Positions 53,919 through 63,845 of a DNA stretch of 64,000 nucleotides are shown here, in pieces. The position numbers were made by a program, and so were the translations under genes. The stretch covers positions 62,001-126,000 of the forward strand of contig NZ_CP064187.1 of NCBI RefSeq assembly GCF_015353075.1, read 5' to 3'. The notes under the pieces are model-generated. The model had not been told where the DNA came from. It saw nothing but the letters and a program-made list of their open reading frames with translations, and did no database searches. The number at the start of each line of letters is the position of its first letter. Position 1 is the first letter of the stretch. The DNA comes from Rhizobium sp. 007. GTDB lineage: Bacteria; Pseudomonadota; Alphaproteobacteria; Rhizobiales; Rhizobiaceae.

Positions 53919-54321
53919 ACATATTCGGCAGCCCAAGCAGGCTAAAATATGGGTCCATAGTTTTCTAATCGCCCTTATGAGGCAGTCGATCAATTCGAAG
54001 AATAGGCTCGTGACTACGTTCTCGCCGGCATCGGTGTTATCAGGGGTCTGCAGCTCGAATCTTTTCAAGGCGAGGGATTGGAGTTGCCTCTTGGCGCGAT
54101 CGATCCAGCGGCAAGCAATACAAAGGGCAAACTTCCATCCAAGCCTGCCCTGACGTTCTCGTCGGCGCGACAGGCAGCTCTGGAGCGCTTCGCCACGCCC
54201 GCGGCCGAGCCGCCCATCAATCCAGGAGATCACTTCGCCGTGAGGCCTGGGCTCCGTCTTGAAACGAAATTAAGCCGCTCCAATTCCTTCCAGCAATTCA
54301 GCTTGTATTCGGAGGGCGCCG
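53919..54321. other. Gap between hicAB and the PQQ-type dehydrogenase gene
   Basis: About 400 bases with open frames on both strands but no ribosome site, motif or composition supporting a gene. Probably decayed DNA. Confidence 0.5.
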
Positions 54322-55335
54322 ATGAACGTCTTTTCCCCTAAAGCCGGATTTCTCTCCGCTAGAATTGGATTTCTCGCGCTCGCCTCCGTCGCGACTGTCG
54401 CCTCCGGCGTGGCCCTCGGCCCGGCGCGGGCCGAGCTGCTCGCACGTGTTCCCGCCGCGCGCGAAATGGCGGTCTGCGGCGACATATTGTTCGTCGGGAC
54501 CAAAGGTTCCTCGGTCTATGCCGTGCCATTCTCCGGCGGCCTCGCCCGGCGGGTTGCCTCCGGATTCTCCGCTCCGAACGGAGTCGCATGCTCCCGCGGT
54601 CGTTTGTTCGTTGCTTCGAGGAACAGCGTAACCGCGTTCAACATCGGGCGTGGGGGCGCTCTGAGCGGTAGGCGTGATATTCGTCGAGACTTGCCGAATT
54701 CGGGAGCCCACAGTTTTCGCTATATCGCCGTCGGTCCCGATTCCCGGCTCTATGTCTCGTTGGGATCGCCTTGCAACATTTGCTTGCCGCGCGGGCTGCA
54801 AGGCACGATCGTCAGCATGGACCAGGACGGGTCCGACCTTCGACGAGTGGCCTGGGGTGTGCGCAATTCGGTCGGCTTCGACTGGCGCGGCGGCACGATG
54901 TTCTTTACCGACAACGGCGCCGACCGAATGGGCGACGATATCCCACCAGACGAGCTGAACGCGCTGCAGCCCGGCGGCTTTTACGGCTTTCCCTTTTTCG
55001 GAGGCCAGATCCGGCTCAAAGGGTTCGAGGACGCGTCGCCGCCCGCGCGGCAGATTTCGCCCGTCTTCAACTTTCAGGCACATGTCGCAACCTTGGGAAT
55101 CCATTTTTTCCGCAGCCTCGGCGGCGACGCCCTGGTTGCCGAGCACGGCAGTTGGGATAGGTCTGTTCCGGTCGGCCGTCAGGTAGTGCGGGTGCGCTTC
55201 CAAGGGGGGCGCCCCGTCTCCGCGACGACTTTCGCCAGAGGCGTCGGACGGCCCGTGGACGTCAAGGAGGCGCCGGATGGTTCCGTCCTCGTATCCGACG
55301 ACGCCGGAGGCGCGATTTACGTCTTCAGGCGGTGA
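54322..55335 (+). CDS. Exported PQQ-dependent sugar/sorbosone-dehydrogenase-like protein
   Basis: 337 residues from ATG 54322, preceded by GGAGGG. N-terminal signal (IGFLALASVATVASGVALGP ending near ARA). Six-bladed propeller typical of the GDH/sorbosone dehydrogenase family: SAPNGVACSRGRLFVAS, GAHSFRYIAVGPDSRLYVSL with CNIC, GVRNSVGFDWRGGTMFFTDN then GADRMGDDIPPDELN, LVAEHGSWDRS, and PDGSVLVSDDAGGAIYVF. The family oxidises sugars in the periplasm with PQQ. No PQQ-synthesis genes are nearby. Confidence 0.88.
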   Translation: MNVFSPKAGFLSARIGFLALASVATVASGVALGPARAELLARVPAAREMAVCGDILFVGTKGSSVYAVPFSGGLARRVASGFSAPNGVACSRGRLFVASRNSVTAFNIGRGGALSGRRDIRRDLPNSGAHSFRYIAVGPDSRLYVSLGSPCNICLPRGLQGTIVSMDQDGSDLRRVAWGVRNSVGFDWRGGTMFFTDNGADRMGDDIPPDELNALQPGGFYGFPFFGGQIRLKGFEDASPPARQISPVFNFQAHVATLGIHFFRSLGGDALVAEHGSWDRSVPVGRQVVRVRFQGGRPVSATTFARGVGRPVDVKEAPDGSVLVSDDAGGAIYVFRR

Positions 55336-55605
55336 CGTCCGAGGGCTCCTTAGAGGGGACCCGTCAGGTTAACGGCGTGGTTGGTCGGATGAGCGCTTCG
55401 AGGTAGTCGGGTTCAAGATTGGCGAGCTTGCCGCGGACTTCGAGACGCTGCGAAAGCCTCCCGACACCGGTTGCGCATTGCGCCTTATGCGACCTTGAAC
55501 GATGGTCCGTTCGGTGAACATGTTCTCGTTCTGTGTTGCGAAAGCCGCACAATGCCTAGTTTGGAACTGTGCTTTTCGCACCACTCAACATACTGAGATC
55601 TGACT
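55336..55605. other. Gap before the nucleotidyltransferase-HEPN relic
   Basis: No supported gene. A minus-strand frame ending near 55364 reads RLEVRGKLANLEPDYLEALI, which looks coding, but it has no start and I recognise no family; possibly a gene tail. Confidence 0.4.
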
Positions 55606-56543
55606 TCATGCGCCAAGACGTTCCTTGCAGATAGTCTCCACAAGCGCCTGCAGGTCCTTCACGCGCGCAACAAGCCATTGCAGCTCATCATTACTGATCG
55701 TGTATCTCGACGAATAGCGCGCCTCGACATAAGCCCGCGACAACAGCTCACGAATGAGCGGCGGGCAGAGCGAGTGTCGCGCGGCCAAGCGGAAACCAGC
55801 CGCGCATCGGCGCTTTCGGCTTGCGAGCGCAGTACCTTGATCCGATGAGACTTCGGGCTGTAGAGGGTCAGGGTCAACAAGACGCAATGGTAGAAGCGTT
55901 CGGTGGCCTGATGCAGATCAAAGGCTGCGTGATTTGACATCTGATCGGCAACAGCATTTTCAGCCTGCCTGACACAGTAAAACGCATCGACAAACCATTT
56001 ATCGAAATATCGCTGTGCCTCGGCCTTCGCCTCCCCTGGTGTCAGCGCCTTCGGCTGGGCGAGGGGATGGCCCGGCTCCTCATAGAGCACGATCCCGTCT
56101 TTGGCGATGTCGGTAAAGAACGGCCGACCGCGCGAAAGCTGGTCGTTGACGTCTGAAAGGCAGTGCACGATCGGGATCACCGGTGTTTCGATCCGGTGGC
56201 TGATCTGCTCCTGCAGCAACCGTTCTTCCAGCGTCTCCCACAGCTCATGCTCCCCGGCAAAGCTCTTGGTGTTGACGACGATGAGAAGGTCATAGTCGGA
56301 ACGGTAGCCGCTTGAGCGATCCTCGACCCAGTCGCCGCGGGCATAGGAGCCGTAAAGGATGACCATGAGGACCTTGCCGGCCGCCTTCTTGGCGGACAGC
56401 TTGGTAGCGCGGAACTGCTCGACCTCGAAAAACAGGATTTGCAGAACCCGGGCAAGCTCCCGTCGCTTCTTGTCGGGCAGATGGTCGAGATGGTCTGTCA
56501 GGGTCACTGCCGCGTCGAAGCCTTCGGTGGGAATCATATCCAT
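55606..56543 (-). pseudogene. Nucleotidyltransferase-HEPN fusion gene with a frameshift
   Basis: The first frame (from ATG 56543) encodes a MNT-type domain with LYGSYARGDWVEDRSSGYRS then DYDLLIVV (the GS..DxD catalytic motif), then a HEPN-like helical domain (WFVDAFYCVRQAENAVADQM, YHCVLLTLTLYSPKSHRIKV). Near 55790 the frame slips. The original ending, ELLSRAYVEARYSSRYTISN then DELQWLVARVKDLQALVETI, continues in another frame to 55606. A separate ~93-codon frame could express the tail alone. MNT-HEPN pairs act as toxin-antitoxins that AMPylate the HEPN toxin; here both domains are in one chain and the C-terminal part is out of frame. Confidence 0.75.
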
Positions 56544-56802
56544 CGTAGCGGCTCATCGGTTGTTGCGCATCTAAACTCTTTACGCGCACGTGTTATGGAT
56601 TACAACCATATTTCCCTGGTACACCTCTCCCCGCAAAGCGAAAAGGGTTGTCCTTGTCTCCGGCGCGAAATCTCACTGTCGCGGGCTTCTCTTGCGGTTC
56701 GGATCAACGCCGGCCCGCTCGGCGAGATACCTCCTCACATCCGCTGGGAGGAGGATCCGACAGCTATCGCCGAGGGGCGCAACCCAAAGGATCCAAGTGA
56801 TC
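56544..56802. other. Gap between the nucleotidyltransferase relic and pgi
   Basis: About 260 bases with no supported gene. Open frames here lack a ribosome site or recognisable motif. Confidence 0.5.
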
Positions 56803-58428
56803 TTACGTGGCGAGCTTCGCCAATGATGCAACAAGCCCCTGAGTCGAGCTATCGTGTCCTGCCGCGCTCTCCGTGCCTTCAATAACCGGCAGCAGGCCGG
56901 TCGCCAGTTCCTTGCCGAGCTCGACACCCCACTGGTCGAAGGAGTTGATGCGGAAGAGCACGCCTTCGACGAATACGCGATGCTCGTAGAGGGCAATCAG
57001 GCGGCCGAGCGCATAGGGCGTCAGTTTATCATAGACGAAGGTGATCGATGGCCGGTTGCCGGTGAAGACCCGGTGCGGCGCGATGAAATCGGCCTTCTTG
57101 TCGTCCATCCCCTTGGCTGTGAGCTGCGCTTTGGCTTCCTCGAAAGTGCGGCCCTTCATGAGCGCTTCGGACTGTGCCAGGCAATTGGCCATCAGCAATT
57201 GGTGCTGGTGGCGCAGTTCCGGCTCGAAGGCATTGGCGGCGATCATGAATTCACTGGGAATAATGCTCGTTCCCTGGTGGATGAGTTGGAAGAATGCGTG
57301 CTGGCCGTTGGTCCCAGGCTCGCCCCAGACCACCGGGCCGGAATTGCTCTCGACCGGCGTGCCGTCGATCGTCACACCCTTGCCGTTGGATTCCATGTCG
57401 AGCTGCTGCAGGTAGGCCGGGAAGCGCGAAAGGCGCTGGTCGTAGGGCAGGATCGCACGGGTGGGATACCCCAGCACATTGCGATGGTAAAAGCCGATGA
57501 GGCCGAGCAGCATCGGCAGGTTTTCGGTAACCGGAGCCTTACGGAAATGGTTGTCCATTGCATGCGCGCCGTCGAGGAACTTGCCGAAGTTTTCCGGTCC
57601 GATCGCGATCATCAGCGGCAGGCCGATGGCCGACCAGATGGAATAGCGGCCACCGACCCAATCCCAGAAGCCGAAGACGCGTTCGCTCGTGATGCCGAAG
57701 GCGGCGACCTTGTCGAGCGCCGTCGAGACGGCCGCGAAATGGTGCTGCACCGCAGCCTCACCCAGCGCCTTGGCGACGAAATTGCGCGCCGTCTGCGCAT
57801 TGGTCATCGTCTCGATCGTCGTGAAGGTCTTCGAGGCAATGATGAAGAGCGTCGTTTCCGGCTGGACCTGCTTCAGGATGTCGGCGATATGGGCGCCGTC
57901 GATGTTGGAGACGAAATGCGCGCGCGGGCCATCATGGAAGGGCGCGAGCGCCAGCGTCGCCATGACCGGGCCGAGGTCCGAGCCGCCGATCCCGATATTG
58001 ACGACGTCGGTGATCTGCTTGCCCGTCGCGCCCTTCAGCGCGCCGGAGCGGATGCCGTCGGCGAACTTGCCCATGGCGGCGAGAACGCCGTTGACATCCG
58101 GCATCACATCCTTGCCGTCGACCAGCACCGCCGTGTTGGAGCGGTTGCGAAGTGCAGTGTGTAGAACGGCGCGGTCTTCTGTGAAGTTGATCGCCTTGCC
58201 GGAAAACATTTCCTCGCGCTTCTTCTCCACACCGCCTTCTTCTGCGAGCTTGACAAGAAGCGCCAGGATTTCGTCGTTCACGGCGGTCTTTGAATAGTCC
58301 ATCAAAAGGTCGTCGAGCGAGGCGGTGAAGCGCGAGAAGCGCTGCGGATCGGCCGCGAAGGCGTCGCGGATATCGGTTGCCCTCGTGGCGGCCGCAGTGC
58401 TCTTCAGCTGTTCGACGATGACATTCAT
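56803..58428 (-). CDS. pgi: Glucose-6-phosphate isomerase
   Basis: 541 residues from ATG 58428, preceded by AAGGAG (an open frame continues upstream but has no family match). It interconverts glucose 6-phosphate and fructose 6-phosphate. Signatures: [18 protein letters not shown], the [14 protein letters not shown] phosphate loop, [20 protein letters not shown], and C-terminal [16 protein letters not shown] with the catalytic Lys. It fits the fructose uptake/phosphorylation genes in the window. Single gene. Confidence 0.96.
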   Translation of the reverse strand: MNVIVEQLKSTAAATRATDIRDAFAADPQRFSRFTASLDDLLMDYSKTAVNDEILALLVKLAEEGGVEKKREEMFSGKAINFTEDRAVLHTALRNRSNTAVLVDGKDVMPDVNGVLAAMGKFADGIRSGALKGATGKQITDVVNIGIGGSDLGPVMATLALAPFHDGPRAHFVSNIDGAHIADILKQVQPETTLFIIASKTFTTIETMTNAQTARNFVAKALGEAAVQHHFAAVSTALDKVAAFGITSERVFGFWDWVGGRYSIWSAIGLPLMIAIGPENFGKFLDGAHAMDNHFRKAPVTENLPMLLGLIGFYHRNVLGYPTRAILPYDQRLSRFPAYLQQLDMESNGKGVTIDGTPVESNSGPVVWGEPGTNGQHAFFQLIHQGTSIIPSEFMIAANAFEPELRHQHQLLMANCLAQSEALMKGRTFEEAKAQLTAKGMDDKKADFIAPHRVFTGNRPSITFVYDKLTPYALGRLIALYEHRVFVEGVLFRINSFDQWGVELGKELATGLLPVIEGTESAAGHDSSTQGLVASLAKLAT

Positions 58429-58566
58429 GGGAGGCTCCTTGAAGGCGGAAAGGGTTGCGGAAACTATTCGCTTTGTAGGGCGTAAATCAAGTTCAGCCAC
58501 CGCCGGAATGCAAAAAAGCCACCCGCGCACAGGCGGATGGCTTCAAATTTCATGCGGGTGTCAAAA

Positions 58567-60267
58567 TCAGCCGCGCAGGTCCTTGCGCAGAATCTTGCCG
58601 ACCGGCGATTTCGGCAATTCGGTGCGGAATTCGATATGGCGGGGACGCTTGTAGTTGGTGAGGTTGGCGGCACAATGGGCCCTCACATCGGCCTCGGTCA
58701 GCGCCAGGTCCTTCCGCACCACGAAGAGTTTCACCGCTTCGCCGGAATGGCCATCCGGCACGCCGATCGCGGCGGCCTCGATGATGCCCGGGTGCATGGC
58801 GGCGACTTCCTCGATCTCGTTCGGATAGACGTTGAAACCGGAAACCAGGATCATGTCCTTCTTGCGGTCAACGATCTTGGTGTAGCCGCGCTCGTCCATG
58901 AAGCCCATGTCGCCGCTGCGGAAAAAGCCGTCCGCCGTCATCACCTTCGCGGTCTCCTCCGGCTTCTGCCAGTAGCCGGCCATCACCTGCGGGCCGCGGA
59001 TGCAGATCTCGCCGATCTCGCCGAGCGGCAGGGAATTGCCGTTTTCATCGCGGATGTCGACATCGGTAGAGGGGAGAGGCAAGCCGATCGAGCCGGTGAA
59101 TTCCGGCGAATCGAAGCGGTTGGCGGTTGCGACCGGCGAGGTCTCGGAAAGGCCGTAGCCCTCGGTGATATGCGAGCCCGTCATCTTCAGCCAGCGCTCG
59201 GCGACCGGCCGCTGCACCGCCATGCCGCCGCCCAGCGACATGATGAGCGAGGAGAAATCGAGCTTGGCGAAATCGGCATTGTTCATCAGCGCGTTGAACA
59301 GCGTGTTGAGGCCGGGGAAGATATGGACGTTCGACTTGCCGAATTCTTTGACAAAGCCCGGAATGTCGCGCGGATTGGCGATCAGAATGTTGTGCGCGCC
59401 GAGCGACATACCCATCAGCGAATTCACCGTAAGCGCGAAGATGTGATAAAGCGGCAGTGCGCACATGAAGTTGAGCACGTCCGGCTGCTTCTTGAGCTCG
59501 AAGGCGGATTTCAGCCAAAGCTGCAGCTGTCGTTTGTTGGCAAGCAGGTTCTGGTGTGTCAGCACCGCACCCTTGGCCACACCCGTGGTGCCGCCGGTAT
59601 ATTGAAGGAAGGCGATATCGCTGCCCTCGATGGCCGGCGGTTGCAGCGGTTTGCGTGCACCTTCGCCCAAGATCTGCTTGAATGTCTTGTGCTGCGGGAT
59701 CGACCAGGAGGGGACCAGCTTCTTCACCTTGCGGACGACGAAATTGACGATCAGTCCCTTTGGACCCAGCATTTCGCCAAGCGAAGTCACCACCACATGG
59801 CGCACATCGGTCTTTGCCAGCACCTGTTCGACCGTGCGGGCGAAGTTCTCCAGTACGAAGATCGCCTTGGCGCCTGAATCGCGCAGCTGGTGTTCCAGTT
59901 CGCGCGGCGTATAGAGTGGATTGACATTCACGACGACCAGGCCGGCGCGCAGGATGCCGTAGACCGCGATAGGGTTCTGCAGCACATTCGGCATCATCAC
60001 GGCGACCCGATCGCCTTTCTGAAGACCGATGCTTTGCAGCCAGGCTGCGACCTTGCGTGTCTGCTCTCCAAGCTCCCGATAGGTGAGCGTCTTGCCCATG
60101 CTCGAAAAGGCAACACGGGTTGCATAGGTCCCGCAGGATTTGTCCAGCAGATCCGCCAGCGATTCATGCTCGGGCGGCGGCAGTTCGGCCGGAACGATCG
60201 CGGGATAGGCGGCAAGCCAGGGTTTTTCCCGCTTCGAGCCACCTGGATGGACGGAAATGCTGCTCAT
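58567..60267 (-). CDS. fadD: Long-chain fatty-acid-CoA ligase
   Basis: 566 residues from ATG 60267 (MSSISVHPGG). It activates fatty acids to acyl-CoA with ATP. AMP-binding motif LQYTGGTTGVAKGAVLTHQN; GYGLSETSPV; the FFRSGDMGFMDERGYTKIVD then RKKDMILVSGFNVYP hinge; and C-terminal Lys in LPKSPVGKILRKDLR. It is divergent from the PRC-barrel gene. A TTGACGT-AA-ACGTCAA palindrome lies ~130 bp before the start, suggesting regulation by a LiuR- or FadR-type factor. Confidence 0.93.
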   Translation of the reverse strand: MSSISVHPGGSKREKPWLAAYPAIVPAELPPPEHESLADLLDKSCGTYATRVAFSSMGKTLTYRELGEQTRKVAAWLQSIGLQKGDRVAVMMPNVLQNPIAVYGILRAGLVVVNVNPLYTPRELEHQLRDSGAKAIFVLENFARTVEQVLAKTDVRHVVVTSLGEMLGPKGLIVNFVVRKVKKLVPSWSIPQHKTFKQILGEGARKPLQPPAIEGSDIAFLQYTGGTTGVAKGAVLTHQNLLANKRQLQLWLKSAFELKKQPDVLNFMCALPLYHIFALTVNSLMGMSLGAHNILIANPRDIPGFVKEFGKSNVHIFPGLNTLFNALMNNADFAKLDFSSLIMSLGGGMAVQRPVAERWLKMTGSHITEGYGLSETSPVATANRFDSPEFTGSIGLPLPSTDVDIRDENGNSLPLGEIGEICIRGPQVMAGYWQKPEETAKVMTADGFFRSGDMGFMDERGYTKIVDRKKDMILVSGFNVYPNEIEEVAAMHPGIIEAAAIGVPDGHSGEAVKLFVVRKDLALTEADVRAHCAANLTNYKRPRHIEFRTELPKSPVGKILRKDLRG

Positions 60268-60394
60268 CGTGTCTCTCTCCCTATCCGGCAACGGATGCCG
60301 GTCTGCGGCTGCCGGTCGGATGATCCTCCATCCTCCGAAGGGCAGCTTATGCCAATGCTTGAACGGTTCAAGCTGGATTAGAGTTACACTAACT

Positions 60395-60410
60395 TTGACG
60401 TAAACGTCAA
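60395..60410. promoter_or_regulatory. Palindrome TTGACGT-AA-ACGTCAA upstream of the acyl-CoA ligase gene
   Basis: Perfect 7-2-7 inverted repeat, 128 bases upstream of the ligase ATG and 88 bases before the divergent PRC-barrel gene. It resembles reported sites of MerR-family LiuR-type regulators of acyl-CoA and branched-chain catabolism (TTTACGT-type half sites). The assignment is by similarity of the motif only. Confidence 0.5.
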
Positions 60411-60497
60411 CGTGCTTCCGGCGCTCCGGTAATCCGGGAACTTTTGAGTTCGAAGACACGTTTTATTTCCATGACTGACAGGTGAGGAGAAGCAGAA

Positions 60498-60887
60498 ATG
60501 CTCAATGAAGAGGCTGATGTCAGCCGCGATCCCAATGTGAAGGATACTCCGTCGCTGATTGCAAGTGACCGCGTTGAGGGCACTCGTGTCTATGGCGCCG
60601 ATGGCAAGCACATCGGCTCGATCGAGCGCCTGATCATCGGAAAGCAGGACGGCCGCGTGGCCTATGCCGTGATGAGCTTTGGCGGCTTCCTGGGTATCGG
60701 CAACGACCACTACCCGCTGCCTTGGGAAAAGCTGAACTACGACACGCAGCTTGACGGCTACCGTATCGACCTCACGAAGGAGGAGATCGAAAACGCGCCG
60801 AGCTACGCGGACGATGACGACAACTGGTACAACGATAATAGCCGCCGAATCTATGACTACTACGGCGTGCCACCTTACTGGATGTAA
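60498..60887 (+). CDS. PRC-barrel domain protein
   Basis: 129 residues. The PRC-barrel (about 20-85) is TPSLIASDRVEGTRVYGADG then KHIGSIERLIIGKQDGRVAY and SFGGFLGIGNDHYPLPWEKL. The C-terminal tail is acidic and aromatic (YADDDDNWYNDNSRRIYDYY) and may be disordered. Such small proteins occur widely in rhizobia, often stress-linked, with unknown function. GAGGAG precedes the ATG. A terminator follows at 60915. Confidence 0.9.
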   Translation: MLNEEADVSRDPNVKDTPSLIASDRVEGTRVYGADGKHIGSIERLIIGKQDGRVAYAVMSFGGFLGIGNDHYPLPWEKLNYDTQLDGYRIDLTKEEIENAPSYADDDDNWYNDNSRRIYDYYGVPPYWM

Positions 60888-60914
60888 CGTCGTTCGCGCG
60901 AACGAGCCGGAAAG

Positions 60915-60940
60915 GGCCCCGCGGCTGGCGGGGCCTTTTT
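60915..60940 (+). terminator. Rho-independent terminator after the PRC-barrel gene
   Basis: Stem GGCCCCGC / GCGGGGCC with a 5-base loop followed by TTTTT, 28 bases after the stop codon. The convergent mannosidase gene ends at 60948, so it may also serve the other strand. Confidence 0.85.
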
Positions 60941-60947
60941 GGTGTCT

Positions 60948-63392
60948 TCAAAGGAGATCGTTGGCCGAGCGAAGAACCACGCCCGGGACGATATCGTCCG
61001 AAGAGATCAGCCTCTTCGTCTTCAGCGTGAAAACGTGGCTCTCGCCCGGCAGCAGGGACACAAGCATGGAATCCACCACCGCAGTCGGATCGAGCCGGTC
61101 GGCCATCAGGCAAAGATCCTTCAGAAAAGTTCTGGCCGTGACCTTCACCTCGCAGCCGTCGACACCAAGCGTGACTGCGACGCCAAACTGCGGCCTCGGC
61201 AGCTTCAGGTCGACATCCTCGACGAAATAGTGGAAGGCTCGTTTGTCGAGCATCTCTACGACGACCACCTCGTCATCAGCCGCATCTGGAGTGGCGATGT
61301 CGTCCGGCAGGATGAATTCCTTGGCTTCGAACCTGTCGCAGAGCAGCCGCCAGAATTCGAATTCGGCAAGCACCGTCCCGTCGAGCTTCATGCGCCTGCC
61401 GCTGATTTTCGACCGCCAGAAAAGCGTCCGCTCGTTGACGGCTATGGCGGCGAGCTTGTCTCCCCGCGGCTGGATCGTCAAAAGGCGCGGATCGAAAGTC
61501 TGTTGCAGGGCGTACCAGAGCGGCTTTCGCCGCCCCGCGGAATCGAGTGCGGACCAGGAGGTTACCGGCCAGCAATCGTTGAACTGCCAAACCACTGCAC
61601 CTTTGCAGATGCCGCGATTCGAGCGCATATGCTCGACGGCGAAGCGGATCGCGCGCGCCTGGTTCAACTGTGTGGCGAAATGCCAGTCGGCCATCGTCTT
61701 CGGTATGGGCAAATGGCCGGCAAGGCCGCGGATCAGCCGCTCGTTGCCATGTGTCGCCTTTTGATGATGGAAGACGCCATGTGATTGCGGCGTCAGCGGA
61801 TTGTCATGCACGCTTTCTTCGAGCGTCGCCCAACTCGGCGGTGCCTGCCAGCCGAATTCGGAGCAAAAGCGCGGGATGTAGTTGCGATAAACCTCGTAGC
61901 CGACGTCGTTCCACACATCCCAGATATGCTTGCACCCGTGTTCGTCCGCATTGGGCGCGATATCCATCGTGCCGGAATAGGGACTACCGGGATAATAGGG
62001 CCGGTCGGGGTCGAGTTCGGCGCACAGCTTCGGGAGCAGATCGAGATAATAGCCAAGCCCCCAGGTAACGCCCTCCTTGATGATCGGCCGCCAGCCCCAC
62101 TCGTCGAAGCCCCAGATATTCTCATTGTTGCCATTCCAGACGATGAGCGAAGCATGTGACATCAGCCGGACGACATTGTCACGTACCTCGGCTTCCACTT
62201 CGCTACGAAGCGGCTCTTCCTCCGGATAGGCAGCACAGGCAAAGAGGAAGTCTTGCCAGACCAGCATCCCGGCGCGGTCGCACGCCTCGTAGAATCCATC
62301 GCGCTCGAAAATGCCGCCGCCCCAGACGCGCAGCATATTGATGTTTGCTGCCTTCGCCTCGGCGATGCGCGAGACATAGCCGTCCGAAGTCACACGCGAG
62401 GGGAAGCAATCGTCGGGAATCCAGTTCGCGCCGCAGATGAAAAGCGGCACCTCGTTGACGATGAAAGTGAAGGCTGAGCCATGTGCGTCCGGCGCAGTAT
62501 CTAGCCGGACAGAGCGAAAGCCGATCGCCTTGGAATAGCTATCGAGTAAGTCATCGTTTACGCTATCGCGCAACTCGATCTTCAGCGGATAGAGTGGCTG
62601 GGCGCCGAGATGATGCGGCCACCAAAGCTGCGGCGATGGAACGCGGATATCGAAGCTGACCTCTCCGGCATCTTCCGCAATCTCGACCGTATGAAATACG
62701 CCCGCAATCTCGGCGACGATCCTGCATGCACCCGATGCGCCATGCTGCGTCAGCTTGGCATGGACCTTCACCAGGCCATCGCCCCCTGCAAGCGTCGCCG
62801 ATACCCGGGTCTCGAGGAGCCGTGCCCGATCCCAGCTTTCCAGCCGCACCGGCTTCCATATCCCCGCAGTCACCAAGGTCGGCCCCCAGTCCCAGCCGAA
62901 ATTGCAGGCCATCTTGCGCATCAGGTTGCCGGGCCCGGGATAATTGTTGGGCCGGTAGCCGTAACGCTTCTCCATCTCCGCACCGTGGGCATAGGCGGAA
63001 TGGAAGGTGACGCTGAGTTCGTTGACGCCGGCCTTCAGCAACGCTGAAACATCGAAGCGGTAGGTGCGATGCTGGTTGAAGGTTCGCGCCACCTCCTCGC
63101 CGTTCAGTCGGATCGTCGCGATCGTATCCAACCCGTCGAAAACCAGCTCATGAACTTTGCGTTCATCAGGGGCGGCTTCGAAGCTGCAGCGATAGGTCCA
63201 TTCCGTTCTGCCGATCCAGTCGTTGCTGATCTCGTTGACGTCGAGATAGGGGTCGGGGATCAGCCGGTTTGCCAGAAGGTCGAGATGCACACAGCCGGGA
63301 ACGGCTGCGGGAATGAATTCGGGCAGTCCGGGATGCCCTGTATCGTTGCAGGAGAGCGTCCAGCCGCTGTGAAGTTCGGCTTTTTCGATCAT
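60948..63392 (-). CDS. Beta-mannosidase (glycoside hydrolase family 2)
   Basis: 814 residues from ATG 63392. It hydrolyses terminal beta-mannosides. Sandwich domain: VPGCVHLDLLANRLIPDPYL then EWTYRCSFEA. The barrel has LRVWGGGIFERDGFYEACDR and LVWQDFLFACAAYP, acid/base Glu in WNGNNENIWG and nucleophile Glu in FCSEFGWQAPP. C-terminal VWQFNDCWPVTSWSALDSAG. It has no signal peptide, so it acts on imported oligosaccharides. The start is 10 bases after the glyoxalase stop, so they are cotranscribed. Confidence 0.92.
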   Translation of the reverse strand: MIEKAELHSGWTLSCNDTGHPGLPEFIPAAVPGCVHLDLLANRLIPDPYLDVNEISNDWIGRTEWTYRCSFEAAPDERKVHELVFDGLDTIATIRLNGEEVARTFNQHRTYRFDVSALLKAGVNELSVTFHSAYAHGAEMEKRYGYRPNNYPGPGNLMRKMACNFGWDWGPTLVTAGIWKPVRLESWDRARLLETRVSATLAGGDGLVKVHAKLTQHGASGACRIVAEIAGVFHTVEIAEDAGEVSFDIRVPSPQLWWPHHLGAQPLYPLKIELRDSVNDDLLDSYSKAIGFRSVRLDTAPDAHGSAFTFIVNEVPLFICGANWIPDDCFPSRVTSDGYVSRIAEAKAANINMLRVWGGGIFERDGFYEACDRAGMLVWQDFLFACAAYPEEEPLRSEVEAEVRDNVVRLMSHASLIVWNGNNENIWGFDEWGWRPIIKEGVTWGLGYYLDLLPKLCAELDPDRPYYPGSPYSGTMDIAPNADEHGCKHIWDVWNDVGYEVYRNYIPRFCSEFGWQAPPSWATLEESVHDNPLTPQSHGVFHHQKATHGNERLIRGLAGHLPIPKTMADWHFATQLNQARAIRFAVEHMRSNRGICKGAVVWQFNDCWPVTSWSALDSAGRRKPLWYALQQTFDPRLLTIQPRGDKLAAIAVNERTLFWRSKISGRRMKLDGTVLAEFEFWRLLCDRFEAKEFILPDDIATPDAADDEVVVVEMLDKRAFHYFVEDVDLKLPRPQFGVAVTLGVDGCEVKVTARTFLKDLCLMADRLDPTAVVDSMLVSLLPGESHVFTLKTKRLISSDDIVPGVVLRSANDLL

Positions 63393-63402
63393 GGGAGTGC
63401 TC

Positions 63403-63798
63403 TTACTGGAAACGACCGTGACGCTGCAGAACTTCGATCTTGTAGCCGTCGGGATCGGTGATGAAGAAGAAGAGGCCGAAGAGCTTGCCGTCGCGGTTGA
63501 GCTCGACAAGCTTGCCGGGGTTGAGGCCGGCTTTCGTCAATCGCTCGTGTTCGACGGCGACCTCATCGACCGAAACGGCGAGGTGACCATAGCCGTTGCC
63601 GAGGTCGTAGGATGCGGTACGGCCCTTGTTGATCGTCAGCTCCAGCTCGAATCCGGTCTCGGCATTGCTCATATAGATCAGCGTGAAGGTCTCGAAATCG
63701 ACCCGATCGGCGACTGTCAGCCCCAAGACCTTGCTGTAGAAATCGACGGAGCGCGCCTCGTCGAGTACGCGGATCATGGAGTGGATCATCTTTGCCAA
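63403..63798 (-). CDS. gloA: Lactoylglutathione lyase (glyoxalase I) family
   Basis: 131 residues. It converts the methylglyoxal-glutathione hemithioacetal to S-lactoylglutathione. Metal ligands in the expected places: His in MIHSMIRVLDEARSVDFYSK, Glu in TGFELELT, His in GYGHLAVSVDEV and Glu in DGYKIEVLQ. The spacing is typical of bacterial GloA. It precedes the beta-mannosidase gene in the same direction with a 10-base gap. Confidence 0.9.
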   Translation of the reverse strand: MAKMIHSMIRVLDEARSVDFYSKVLGLTVADRVDFETFTLIYMSNAETGFELELTINKGRTASYDLGNGYGHLAVSVDEVAVEHERLTKAGLNPGKLVELNRDGKLFGLFFFITDPDGYKIEVLQRHGRFQ

Positions 63799-63845
63799 GG
63801 CGGCCTCCCATTGCCGGTATTGCGGCAGCCTTGGTAGCTTTCCCG

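Noticed and set aside
53902..54341. Overlapping open frames on both strands between hicA and the dehydrogenase gene
   Set aside because: No ribosome binding site, motif or consistent codon use.
56439..56885. 148-codon plus-strand frame between the nucleotidyltransferase relic and pgi
   Set aside because: Overlaps both flanking genes and has no recognisable sequence.
56854..58164. 436-codon plus-strand frame opposite pgi
   Set aside because: Arg/His/Asp-rich shadow; pgi is unambiguous on the other strand.
58537..59877. 446-codon plus-strand frame opposite fadD
   Set aside because: Shadow composition; the acyl-CoA ligase is complete on the minus strand.
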